A stretch of DNA of 25,514 nucleotides from DATGYC01 sp035298385 (GTDB lineage Bacteria > Bacillota > Sulfobacillia > Symbiobacteriales > Symbiobacteriaceae): positions 1 through 25,514 of the forward strand of contig DATGYC010000019.1 in NCBI GenBank assembly GCA_035298385.1. Direction: 5' to 3'. The notes under the pieces were generated by a model. It was not told the DNA's origin, ran no database searches, and saw nothing but the letters and a program-made list of their open reading frames with translations. Of the stretch, positions 1 through 6,681 are shown piece by piece; the first letter of the stretch is position 1, and each line of letters opens with the position of its first letter. The translations under genes were made by a program, and so were the position numbers.

Positions 1-1242
1 CTGGGGCGCCCCGATCGCCAAGTGGGCCGGGTCGTCCACATCACCGGCACGAGCGGCAAGGGCTCCGTCTCCGCCTTAGTGGAGGCAGGCCTCAGGGCCG
101 CTGGCTTCAAGGTGGGGCTCTACACCTCGCCCTCCCTGGAGCGTTTCACCGAACGAATCCAAGTCAATCGGCGAGAGATCGACCCGGTCGACCTCTGCGA
201 TCTGACGCAGGAGGTTCAGCCCCACGTCGCCGCCATGATCGCCGACGGCTTTGAGCAGCCGACTGAGTTCGAGGTGACGACGGCGATCGCCTTTCTCTAC
301 TTCGCTCGCAAGGGGCTCGACTGGCTCGTTCTGGAGGTCGGGCTGGGCGGCCGCTTTGACGCGACCACGATCGTGGAGCGGCCGGTGGCGACCTGCATCA
401 CGAACATCGGGTTGGATCATACCGAGTGGCTCGGGCATACCCATAAGGAGATCGCCTGGGACAAGGCTGGGATCATCAAGCCCGGGGTCCCCTGCGTGAC
501 GGCGACCGATCATCCGGAGGCGCTTGAGGTGATCCGTCAGGTTGGGCTAGAGCACTCGGCGACCATCCAGGAGGTCGTGGCGGATGACTACCATGTACGC
601 CACTTTGGGCCAGAGGGGCAGCGGGTAGACCTGCTGGGCGCCCGTGGCCTCTACCAGGGTGTCGAGCTAAAGCTGCTCGGGCCGCACCAGGCGCAGAACG
701 CCTGCCTGGCTCTCCGACTCTTGGAGCTCTGCGGTATCAAGGAGGAGGCGATCCGGGCCGGCTTCGCCAAGGTGGAGTGGCCGGGGCGCTTTGAGCGGCT
801 GCTTCTGAAGGGTGGGCAGATCGCCGTGCTGGACGGGGCGCACAACCCGGCCAAGTGCCAGGCGCTGGCCGAAGCGGTCAAAGCCTACTTCCCTGGCCAG
901 CCGGTCGTTCTGCTCCTGGGCGCCCTGGCTGACAAGGACGTAGCCGAGATGATCCCGCCCCTACTCGACCTTGCCTCGGTCGCCGTGGCGGTCACGCCGC
1001 ACAGCCCGCGCAAGCTGGAGGCGGCTGAGCTGGTCAAGCTGGCCAAGCAACTACGGCCTGGTCTGAAAGTGATCGCAGCCGACTCGATCGAGCAGGGCGT
1101 GCAGCAGGCGTTGATCGAGGCGGGAACGGTCCAGCCACCGCTCGGACAGGCAGGACCGGCACCGCTCATTCTGGTGACGGGCTCTTTCGCTGTGGTTGGA
1201 CCGGCGCGAAAGCGTCTCGCGGAGCTCTCTGCTCGGGGCTAG
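1..1242 (+). CDS. folC: Folylpolyglutamate synthase / dihydrofolate synthase, 5' end outside the window
   Basis: Mur-ligase-type enzyme that uses ATP to add glutamate to folates (and often to make dihydrofolate from dihydropteroate) in the cytoplasm. The frame is open from base 1, so the gene starts upstream. The visible 413 codons lack only the first few dozen residues of a family usually about 430 long. The P-loop reads GTSGKGS (the family norm is GTNGKGS), followed by the LYTSPSLERFTERI region, VGLGGRFDATT, the central ligase segment TNIGLDHTEWLG, and the C-terminal DGAHNP motif. An internal GTG at position 22 is not the likely start, because LGRPDRQ just before it matches the family's usual N-terminal segment. 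It is the first gene of the + strand series and is followed by a 228-base gap holding a structured element and a terminator. Confidence 0.95.
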   Translation: MGRPDRQVGRVVHITGTSGKGSVSALVEAGLRAAGFKVGLYTSPSLERFTERIQVNRREIDPVDLCDLTQEVQPHVAAMIADGFEQPTEFEVTTAIAFLYFARKGLDWLVLEVGLGGRFDATTIVERPVATCITNIGLDHTEWLGHTHKEIAWDKAGIIKPGVPCVTATDHPEALEVIRQVGLEHSATIQEVVADDYHVRHFGPEGQRVDLLGARGLYQGVELKLLGPHQAQNACLALRLLELCGIKEEAIRAGFAKVEWPGRFERLLLKGGQIAVLDGAHNPAKCQALAEAVKAYFPGQPVVLLLGALADKDVAEMIPPLLDLASVAVAVTPHSPRKLEAAELVKLAKQLRPGLKVIAADSIEQGVQQALIEAGTVQPPLGQAGPAPLILVTGSFAVVGPARKRLAELSARG

Positions 1243-1258
1243 AATCATCGCTTGTCCG

Positions 1259-1337
1259 ATTGATCGACGTTTCCCGAGGACAGTGCGATTTTAGTCCCGG
1301 AGGGGAACGTTGATCATTAGTCGAGCATACTTTGTCC
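1259..1337 (+). promoter_or_regulatory. Candidate structured RNA element, copy 1 (folC-SPOR gap)
   Basis: Arms 1259-1275 and 1302-1318 pair over 17 positions with one mismatch (T1260/T1317) and two G-T pairs (G1266/T1311 and T1272/G1305). G-T pairs are stable only in RNA, and only on the + strand. The 26-base loop 1276-1301 begins GAGGAC and contains GTGCGATTTTAG. It is almost identical to the loop of copy 2 at 3342-3367, while the arms are unrelated. ACTTTGTCC follows at 1329-1337; its TGTCC can pair with GGACA at 1278-1282 in the loop, which would make a pseudoknot. A hairpin with a T run follows at 1384-1411, so a transcription-attenuation layout upstream of the SPOR gene is possible. I do not recognise the element as a named class. 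Confidence 0.6.
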
Positions 1338-1383
1338 CGTCTTCTCATAGAGATGAGTTGTACAACCCGTACAGGCGGCACAG

Positions 1384-1411
1384 GGCCCGGGGCCATGGCC
1401 GGGCCGTTTTG
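1384..1411 (+). terminator. Hairpin terminator upstream of the SPOR gene
   Basis: GGCCCGG (1384-1390) pairs with CCGGGCC (1399-1405) around an 8-base GGCCATGG loop and is followed by GTTTTG. It may end folC transcripts, or act as a conditional terminator with the structured element 1259-1337. The T run is short. Confidence 0.5.
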
Positions 1412-1470
1412 TGACGACCCACCGGCGGGGAGAACAAACAACCCATCATCTGTGTGGGAGGGGAAGAGCT

Positions 1471-2325
1471 GTGCATCGCTTTGGCAGATCAGGACAGCTA
1501 AAGAAGGACCGGTGGGGCGGCAGTTTCATTTTGATCGCCGGACTCGCGCTTGCGGCCGCCTACCTAACCGGGGACTACCTGCAGAAGAACCTTTGGGCCG
1601 GCAACAAGACGGCGGCAACGGCTCCCAAGGGGAGCGATCAGACAGCTGGCATGACCGATAACCTCAACCCGGTCGTCGCTGTCCAACCGGAGGCGTTTAA
1701 CCTGTATGCCGTACAGGTCGGCGCATTCAAGTCCCCGACGGGCGCCCAGACCAAGGCCCAGGAGATCAACGCACAGGGCCATGTGGGGTTCGCTAACATC
1801 AACACCAACGGCACCTCCTACGCCTATGCCGGCGGCGTCTTTACGGACAAGCAGGCGGCCACCAAGTACCTGGCGGACCTGAAGACGGCGAAGGTCGTGA
1901 CCGACGGCTTCATCGCCACCCTGAAGGTCCCGTATGGCCCTGATGCGATCACGGCCATGGCTGGCGAGACCAACAAGAACAGTGTCCAGAGCGGCTACTC
2001 CACGATGAATACCTATCTCCATGAGGTGGCTCTCTGGATCGAGAATCGAGCCGATGGGAAGGACAACCCTGTAGCCGATATGGTCAGCCTGGGCAAGAGC
2101 CTTGGCAACTTGGCTACGGAGATGGAGAAGTCGGCCCTCACGGATGAGAAGATGAAGCAGTTCGTGGCCGTGGCGAGAGAGGCCGGCCTGCACGCAGAGA
2201 TGCTGCAGGGCGCCGCCAGCACCATGGACACCTCTGCCGAGTACATGAAGGCCCTGAACGGTTACGTTAGCCTGTTGGCACACTACAACAGCCTGCAGTC
2301 TAACACCACCGCTTCCAACCAATAG
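1471..2325 (+). CDS. SPOR-domain, single-pass membrane protein
   Basis: A 284-residue protein started at GTG 1471, eleven bases or fewer after the strong site GGGAGGGGAAG. The frame is open further upstream, but that part lacks a ribosome site and reads as non-coding. Residues 1-15 are basic, 16-34 are one hydrophobic segment (type II anchor), 35-76 are a Thr/Ala/Gly-rich linker, and 77-153 are a SPOR-like domain (NLYAVQVGAFKS ... GFIATLKVPY). SPOR domains bind denuded peptidoglycan glycan strands at division or sporulation septa. The C-terminal 130 residues are helical and I do not recognise them. The position between folC and maf in a cell-wall cluster supports an envelope role. The exact function is unknown. 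Confidence 0.85.
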   Translation: MHRFGRSGQLKKDRWGGSFILIAGLALAAAYLTGDYLQKNLWAGNKTAATAPKGSDQTAGMTDNLNPVVAVQPEAFNLYAVQVGAFKSPTGAQTKAQEINAQGHVGFANINTNGTSYAYAGGVFTDKQAATKYLADLKTAKVVTDGFIATLKVPYGPDAITAMAGETNKNSVQSGYSTMNTYLHEVALWIENRADGKDNPVADMVSLGKSLGNLATEMEKSALTDEKMKQFVAVAREAGLHAEMLQGAASTMDTSAEYMKALNGYVSLLAHYNSLQSNTTASNQ

Positions 2326-2332
2326 GTCCTCG

Positions 2333-2366
2333 AGAAGGTCGCCACCATGGGGCGGCCTTCTCTCTT
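2333..2366 (+). terminator. Terminator after the SPOR gene
   Basis: AGAAGGTCGCC (2333-2343) pairs with GGCGGCCTTCT (2351-2361), one G-T pair, with a 7-base loop and a pyrimidine-rich CTCTTG tail. It begins 8 bases after the SPOR stop codon. Confidence 0.65.
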
Positions 2367-2495
2367 GTCCCCGCTTGTAAATTTATGGGAAATAGGCTAA
2401 GCTGTAGCTTGTAGCGCAAACTTGACAGGATTTTTTTGGGTAGACCCCGAAACCACTCCCGAATCTGGTATCGTCGAATGAGGGAGTGGACAGGC

Positions 2496-2732
2496 GTGAG
2501 GCGTGGTTGGCTCGTTTTGCTCTGGGCGATCATCGGTGCGGTGGTCGGCCAGCTAATCGGCGTGGCGCTTGCGGATAAGGTAGCCATCCTGAATCAGTCG
2601 ATCAACCTTGGCTTCGCTCCGGTTGTACTCGACTTGGCGTTTATGACGATAACGCTCGGCTTGATGATCAGACTATCCATTGCCGGGGCGATCGGGCTGG
2701 TCTTTGCTCTCTGGCTGGCCCTGCGCTCCTAG
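2496..2732 (+). CDS. DUF4321 family small membrane protein
   Basis: A 78-residue protein with two or three hydrophobic segments (WLVLLWAIIGAVVGQLIGVAL; the FMTITLGLMIRLSI region; GAIGLVFALWLAL). The pattern of an N-terminal helix with GAVVGQLIG, a central loop with SINLGFAPVVLDL and a closing helix matches DUF4321 as I know it. That family is found next to maf, radC and mreB in many Bacillota; its function is unknown. The GTG at 2496 is chosen because AGGGAG lies 9 bases upstream. An in-frame ATG at 2478 has no ribosome site. A perfect -35 hexamer TTGACA lies at 2422-2427, but no good -10 stands at 16-18 bases from it, so the promoter is unclear. Confidence 0.75.
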   Translation: MRRGWLVLLWAIIGAVVGQLIGVALADKVAILNQSINLGFAPVVLDLAFMTITLGLMIRLSIAGAIGLVFALWLALRS

Positions 2733-2756
2733 CCTTTTAGCTCGGAGGGAGAATCC

Positions 2757-3323
2757 GTGCAGATCATCCTCGCCTCCGCGTCGCCGCGGCGGCGCGAGTT
2801 GCTTGGTCACTTGGGGCTTACATTCGCCGTGCACGCTGCCAACGTGGATGAGCGAGTGGCCGAACCGCTCTCGCCCGCTGTACTGGTCGAGCACCTCGCT
2901 GCCATCAAGGCCGCGGCGGTCGTTGATACCTACCCGGATCACTTGATCATCGGGGCGGACACGATCGTCGTGATCGATGGGGAGATTCTCGGTAAGCCGG
3001 TTGATCGAGACCATGCGATCGCCATGCTCAGCCGGTTGCAGGGTCGGGAGCACCAGGTTCTGACCGGGATTGCTCTCCGTCAGGGCGAGCGATCCGTCGT
3101 CGCCCATGAGGAGACGGTCGTCCGGTTCCGTCCATTGACGATTGGTGAGATCGAGCGGTATGTCGACTCGGGTGATCCGATGGACAAAGCGGGCGCCTAC
3201 GGGATTCAGGGCCGAGCCGGTGCCATGATCGAAGGGATCCAGGGCGATTACTTCAACGTGGTGGGGCTTCCCCTCTGCCGCCTGGTGCAGTTGCTCTCCT
3301 CCTTTGGCGTAACGGTCCTCTAG
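2757..3323 (+). CDS. maf: Maf-type nucleoside triphosphate pyrophosphatase
   Basis: A 188-residue protein of normal length for Maf. The family hydrolyses dTTP/UTP or modified nucleotides to monophosphates; in Bacillus, Maf overproduction blocks septation. Visible motifs are the N-terminal SASPRRRELL substrate-binding loop (residues 7-16), GADTIV near residue 68, LGKP near residue 79, the HQVLTG strand, and DKAGAYGIQG with the following GDYFNVVGLPL. GTG 2757 is supported by GGAGGGAG six bases upstream. It sits just upstream of radC and mreBCD, the classical Bacillota order. Confidence 0.95.
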   Translation: MQIILASASPRRRELLGHLGLTFAVHAANVDERVAEPLSPAVLVEHLAAIKAAAVVDTYPDHLIIGADTIVVIDGEILGKPVDRDHAIAMLSRLQGREHQVLTGIALRQGERSVVAHEETVVRFRPLTIGEIERYVDSGDPMDKAGAYGIQGRAGAMIEGIQGDYFNVVGLPLCRLVQLLSSFGVTVL

Positions 3324-3328
3324 CAGGC

Positions 3329-3424
3329 GGGGGCAAACTCCGAGGACGGTGCGATTTTAGCCCCGCAGGAGTTTGCCCCCCGGAGGGGGCGCCCCCCAGA
3401 AAAGGGGGCGGCGCAACTTTGTCC
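3329..3424 (+). promoter_or_regulatory. radC leader: Candidate structured RNA element, copy 2 (radC leader)
   Basis: GGGGGCAAACTCC (3329-3341) and GGAGTTTGCCCCC (3368-3380) form a perfect 13-bp stem around a 26-base loop, 3342-3367, that matches the loop of copy 1 at 23 of 26 positions. ACTTTGTCC recurs at 3416-3424; here it contains the radC TTG start codon, and its GTCC can pair with GGAC at 3344-3347. Between them GCCCCC (3391-3396) can pair with GGGGGC (3404-3409), which covers the only plausible radC ribosome site. Other G and C runs (3376-3381, 3385-3389) allow competing pairings. This looks like a leader that could switch radC translation. Function and ligand are unknown. Confidence 0.6.
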
Positions 3425-4132
3425 AGGCCCATGCGCTTGATCCCGGAATCGGACCGGCCCCGGGAGAAGCTTCTGCGCCTGGGCGCTGAAAAGCTTGATG
3501 ATGAGGAACTGCTGGCGATTCTGATCGGTTCAGGGACACCGGGGCGGTCCGCCCTCGATGTGGCGATCGACCTGCTCGCCAAGTGTGAGGAGCGGTCGCC
3601 CAACGCGGGTCTGCGTGGGCTCTTCCGGTTACGCAATGGCGATCTCAAGAGTTTTGTACCGGGACTGGGCCCTGCCAAGCGTTGCTTTATTCTGGCGGCG
3701 CTGCAGTTGGGATTCCGGCTGAAGGAGCAGGAGGCTCCTAAGCGTCCAACCCTCCGAACGCCGGATGCCGTCTACGAACTTGTGAGGGCGCAGTTGGAGC
3801 ACCTGGATCACGAAGAGTTGCTAGTAATTGCCGTCAACGCCAAACACCTTCTGATCGATGTAGAGTGCGTCACAAAGGGGACGCTAACCTCGACTCCCAT
3901 TAACCCGAAAACGGTCTTTCAATCGGCGATGCGACTCGGGGCCTGGGGCATCATCTTGGTGCACAACCACCCAAGTGGCGACCCACACCCTAGTCGGGAA
4001 GACAGGGGAGTGACCCGCCGGATCGTGGAAGCGGGAGCGTTGTTGGGCATTCACGTGTTAGACCACGTCATTATCGGGGATCGGTGCTTTGTCAGTCTCC
4101 GGGACGAAGGACTTGTAGATTGGTCGCAGTAG
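3419..4132 (+). CDS. radC: RadC family JAB/MPN-domain protein
   Basis: A 237-residue protein of standard RadC length. Residues 1-100 carry the helix-hairpin-helix-like N-terminal domain (PESDRPREKLLRLG, LLAILIGSG, then VPGLGPAKR). The C-terminal half is the JAB/MPN metalloprotease-like fold with the zinc-binding HNHPSGDPHPSREDRGVTRR region. The old assignment to DNA repair is weak and the biochemical role is unsettled. The TTG at 3419 lies 10 bases after the GGGGG run at 3404-3408. The ATG at 3431 fits the family N-terminus slightly better but has no near ribosome site, so the start could be either. The TTG lies in a string shared with copy 1 of the structured element. Confidence 0.93.
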   Translation: MSRPMRLIPESDRPREKLLRLGAEKLDDEELLAILIGSGTPGRSALDVAIDLLAKCEERSPNAGLRGLFRLRNGDLKSFVPGLGPAKRCFILAALQLGFRLKEQEAPKRPTLRTPDAVYELVRAQLEHLDHEELLVIAVNAKHLLIDVECVTKGTLTSTPINPKTVFQSAMRLGAWGIILVHNHPSGDPHPSREDRGVTRRIVEAGALLGIHVLDHVIIGDRCFVSLRDEGLVDWSQ

Positions 4133-4155
4133 GATCGTTGACCGCATGGCAGCAT

Positions 4156-4172
4156 GGTGCGAATTTCGCACC
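4156..4172. promoter_or_regulatory. Perfect palindrome upstream of mreB, candidate operator
   Basis: GGTGCGAA-T-TTCGCACC is an 8-bp inverted repeat with a single central base, 48 bases upstream of the mreB start. The one-base centre cannot form a normal RNA hairpin loop, so a dimeric DNA-binding protein is the simpler reading. It does not match the Bacillota LexA box. The regulator is unknown. Confidence 0.45.
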
Positions 4173-4219
4173 GCAGGATGCGGTGGGCGCTGGTCGCAGC
4201 TAGAAAGGGGAACACGTCC

Positions 4220-5248
4220 GTGGCGTTCTGGTCGTTGTTTGCACGCGATATGGGGATCGACTTGGGCACCGCCAATACGCTGGTCTACGTGACGGGCAGG
4301 GGCATTGTGATTCAGGAGCCCTCCGTCGTGGCCGTGCGCCGCGATAAGAAGGAGGTCCTGGCCGTCGGCGCGGAGGCCAAGCAGATGCTGGGTCGTACGC
4401 CGGGGAACATCGTGGCGATCCGCCCGATGAAGGACGGTGTCATTGCTGACTTTGACATCACCCAGACCATGCTGAAGTACTTCATCCAGAAGTCGAATCA
4501 GCGGCGTGGGCCGTTCCGGCCGCGCGTCGTCATCGGTATTCCGTCTGGCGTGACGGGCGTTGAGAAGCGCGCCGTGCAGGACGCTGCCATCCAGGCGGGC
4601 GCCCGCGAGGCCTACGTGATTGAGGAGCCGTTTGCGGCGGCGATCGGCGCTGGCCTGCCGGTCGAGGAGCCGACCGGTTCGATGGTCGTCGACATCGGCG
4701 GCGGTACGACTGAGGTCGCCATCATCTCGCTCGGCGGCTTGGTCACCTCCAAGTCGGTCCGCGTCGCTGGTGATGAGCTGGACGAGTCGATCGTCCAGTA
4801 CGTCAAGCGGACCTACAACATGCTGATCGGTGAGCGGACGGGCGAAGAGGTCAAGATGACGATCGGTTCGGCCTACCCCTCCCAGAAGGAAGACTCGATG
4901 GAGATCCGCGGCCGTGACCTCGTCACCGGCCTGCCGCGCACCCTGCGGGTGACGGCGGAGGAGATCCGCAAGGCGATCCAGGAGCCGGTCTCCTCGATCG
5001 TGGACGCCATTAAGATCACCCTGGAGAACACCCCGCCCGAACTGGCGGCGGATATCATGGACCGCGGCATCGTGATGACCGGCGGCGGCGCCCTCCTACG
5101 CGGGATCGACACCCTGATCTCCAAGGAGACTGGCATGCCGGTCCACATCGCCGAGGATCCGCTCCTCTGCGTGGCCAAGGGCTGTGGCCGCTGTGTTGAC
5201 GATCCCAAGATGCTCCGGATCCTGAAGCGTGTAGCGGATCGGGCCTAG
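4220..5248 (+). CDS. mreB: Rod shape-determining protein MreB
   Basis: Bacterial actin homologue that polymerises under the membrane and guides lateral wall synthesis. 342 residues from GTG 4220, which follows GAAAGGGG by 9 bases; the open frame upstream has no such site. Phosphate-1 motif is DMGIDLGTANT (residues 10-20), phosphate-2 DIGGGTTEV (from about 158), and the adenosine motif GIVMTGGGALLRGI (about 283-296). The N-terminal residues AFWSLFARD form a short amphipathic membrane-binding segment. It is followed by mreC after 30 bases. Confidence 0.97.
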   Translation: MAFWSLFARDMGIDLGTANTLVYVTGRGIVIQEPSVVAVRRDKKEVLAVGAEAKQMLGRTPGNIVAIRPMKDGVIADFDITQTMLKYFIQKSNQRRGPFRPRVVIGIPSGVTGVEKRAVQDAAIQAGAREAYVIEEPFAAAIGAGLPVEEPTGSMVVDIGGGTTEVAIISLGGLVTSKSVRVAGDELDESIVQYVKRTYNMLIGERTGEEVKMTIGSAYPSQKEDSMEIRGRDLVTGLPRTLRVTAEEIRKAIQEPVSSIVDAIKITLENTPPELAADIMDRGIVMTGGGALLRGIDTLISKETGMPVHIAEDPLLCVAKGCGRCVDDPKMLRILKRVADRA

Positions 5249-5278
5249 CGTCAATTTGGGAAGCGCGAAGGGAGCGGC

Positions 5279-6115
5279 ATGGGCAGCGTGATGCGGAATT
5301 CGAAGGGAGTTCGTCGCCTCGTCGCGGTGCTGGTCCTGCTAGCTGTCATCTTCGCTCTGATGGCGCTCACGGCCCGCCCGCGCACTAACGTCACCCCAAT
5401 GGAGAAGGGGATCGCCACCCTTCTCTACCCTTTCCAGGTGGCAACGGATTGGGTCGCTGATAAGGGGAAGGGCCTAGCTGCTTCGATTCGGGAGTTGACC
5501 CAACTGCGGGACGAGAACGCCCGGCTCCGCGCGGCCGTCGAGGGGGGCGCCCAGGATAAGGCGACCGCCGAGCGGCTTATGCAGGAGAACCGGACCCTGC
5601 AGGCAGAGTTGCAGATGAAGGAGCGGGCTAGCTACCCGCTTCTGTCGGCGCAGGTGATCAGCCGGACCTCAGACAGTTGGTACCGGACGGTTGTGATCAA
5701 CCGAGGTGGCCGTGATGGGGTCGAGACCAACATGGCCGTCATCAACTGGCAAGGCATGGTCGGCAAGGTCCTTTCGACCACCCCGTTTACAGCGACAGTG
5801 CAGTTGTTGACGGATGGCGGTTTCTCCGCCGGGTCTAAGGTCTCCTCGGGCGACATGGGTATCGTTCAAACCGTCCAGGGCGGTGAGGTGCGAATGGAGT
5901 TCTTCTCGACTGCACCGACCGTCAAGCCGGGGCAGCCGGTCTTCACCTCTGGACAGGCAATCTTGCCGCCAAACCTCCTGATTGGTTACGTAGAGAGCGA
6001 ACCGACGGGAGCCGTCCCGAAGGTCGTTACCGTTCGGCCGGCCATCGACTTTAACAAGCTGGACGCCTTGCAAGTGGTCATGTTTACGGCTCAGGCCGAG
6101 CGGGAGGGCCACTGA
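5279..6115 (+). CDS. mreC: Rod shape-determining protein MreC
   Basis: 278-residue bitopic protein that links MreB to the penicillin-binding protein and RodA on the outside of the membrane. It has a short basic N-terminus, a membrane helix at about residues 12-30 (LVAVLVLLAVIFALMAL), a coiled coil at about 66-115 (TQLRDENARLRA ... MQENRTLQAEL), then the paired beta-barrel region with VINRGGRDGVETNMAVIN. ATG 5279 follows GAAGGGAG closely; a second in-frame ATG is four codons on. The stop codon overlaps the mreD start (ATGA), implying translational coupling. Confidence 0.96.
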   Translation: MGSVMRNSKGVRRLVAVLVLLAVIFALMALTARPRTNVTPMEKGIATLLYPFQVATDWVADKGKGLAASIRELTQLRDENARLRAAVEGGAQDKATAERLMQENRTLQAELQMKERASYPLLSAQVISRTSDSWYRTVVINRGGRDGVETNMAVINWQGMVGKVLSTTPFTATVQLLTDGGFSAGSKVSSGDMGIVQTVQGGEVRMEFFSTAPTVKPGQPVFTSGQAILPPNLLIGYVESEPTGAVPKVVTVRPAIDFNKLDALQVVMFTAQAEREGH

Positions 6116-6630
6116 TGAGGTACGGGATTCTGGCCACCATCGGGTTGGTCGGGTTTCTCATCCAGTCCGTGCTCGGCGCGTACCTATCAATCGGGGGCGC
6201 CATGCCCAGCCCATTGCTGCAGATTACCGTGACGCTAGGCCTGCTCTTTGGCTGGCGGATCGGGCTGGGGACGGGGCTGATCGGCGGCCTGTTGCTGGAC
6301 CTGACGGCCGGCCGGTTGATCGGGCTACACCTGCTCTCCATGGGCCTGGTTGGGCTACTGATCGGTCTCCTCGAAGAGAAGGTCTTCAAAGAGAACTGGT
6401 TCCTGGCTGGGCTGGTCGGCGCAGGCAGTGCCATCCTCGCCCACGGCCTCAATTTTCTCTGCCTGGCCCTACTGGGCTGGCGGTTCGACCCGGTCCATAC
6501 CTTGGTCGGAGCCATTCTGCCCTCGGCGCTCTATGACGGACTGCTCACCATGCTGGTCTACAGTCAGGTCTACAGGTATTACCAGTATCTGCGTCCCAAC
6601 CCGCGGGGAACGATTGTATTACGTCGCTAA
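6115..6630 (+). CDS. mreD: Rod shape-determining membrane protein MreD
   Basis: A 171-residue, almost wholly hydrophobic protein with five or six membrane segments, the size and hydropathy usual for MreD, which joins MreC and RodA in the elongasome. Motifs include SPLLQITVTLGLLFGWRIGLGTGLIGGLLLDL, written here as two pieces: SPLLQITVTLGLLFG and GTGLIGGLLLDLTAGRLIG, the most conserved part of the family. Start overlaps the mreC stop by one base step. A strong terminator-like hairpin follows the stop directly. Confidence 0.92.
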   Translation: MRYGILATIGLVGFLIQSVLGAYLSIGGAMPSPLLQITVTLGLLFGWRIGLGTGLIGGLLLDLTAGRLIGLHLLSMGLVGLLIGLLEEKVFKENWFLAGLVGAGSAILAHGLNFLCLALLGWRFDPVHTLVGAILPSALYDGLLTMLVYSQVYRYYQYLRPNPRGTIVLRR

Positions 6631-6632
6631 GG

Positions 6633-6660
6633 ACGACGGGCCATTAGGCCCGTCGTTTTG
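6633..6660 (+). terminator. Intrinsic terminator between mreD and the PBP2 gene
   Basis: ACGACGGGCC (6633-6642) and GGCCCGTCGT (6647-6656) form a perfect 10-bp stem with a 4-base ATTA loop and run into TTTTG. It lies 3 bases after the mreD stop, inside what is normally one operon, so mrdA expression probably depends on read-through or its own promoter. Confidence 0.8.
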
Positions 6661-6681
6661 TTACCCGTGGGGGGGCAGAAG

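Noticed and set aside
1332..1661. 109-codon frame that starts at the TTG in ACTTTGTCC after copy 1, as radC does after copy 2
   Set aside because: The start string is shared, but the product is low-complexity, overlaps the SPOR gene in another frame and has no similarity to RadC. The shared string is better explained as part of the RNA element.
2422..2446. Promoter with perfect TTGACA before the DUF4321 gene
   Set aside because: No acceptable -10 at 15-19 bases; the nearest, TAGACC, is only 13 bases away. Recorded only as a lone -35.
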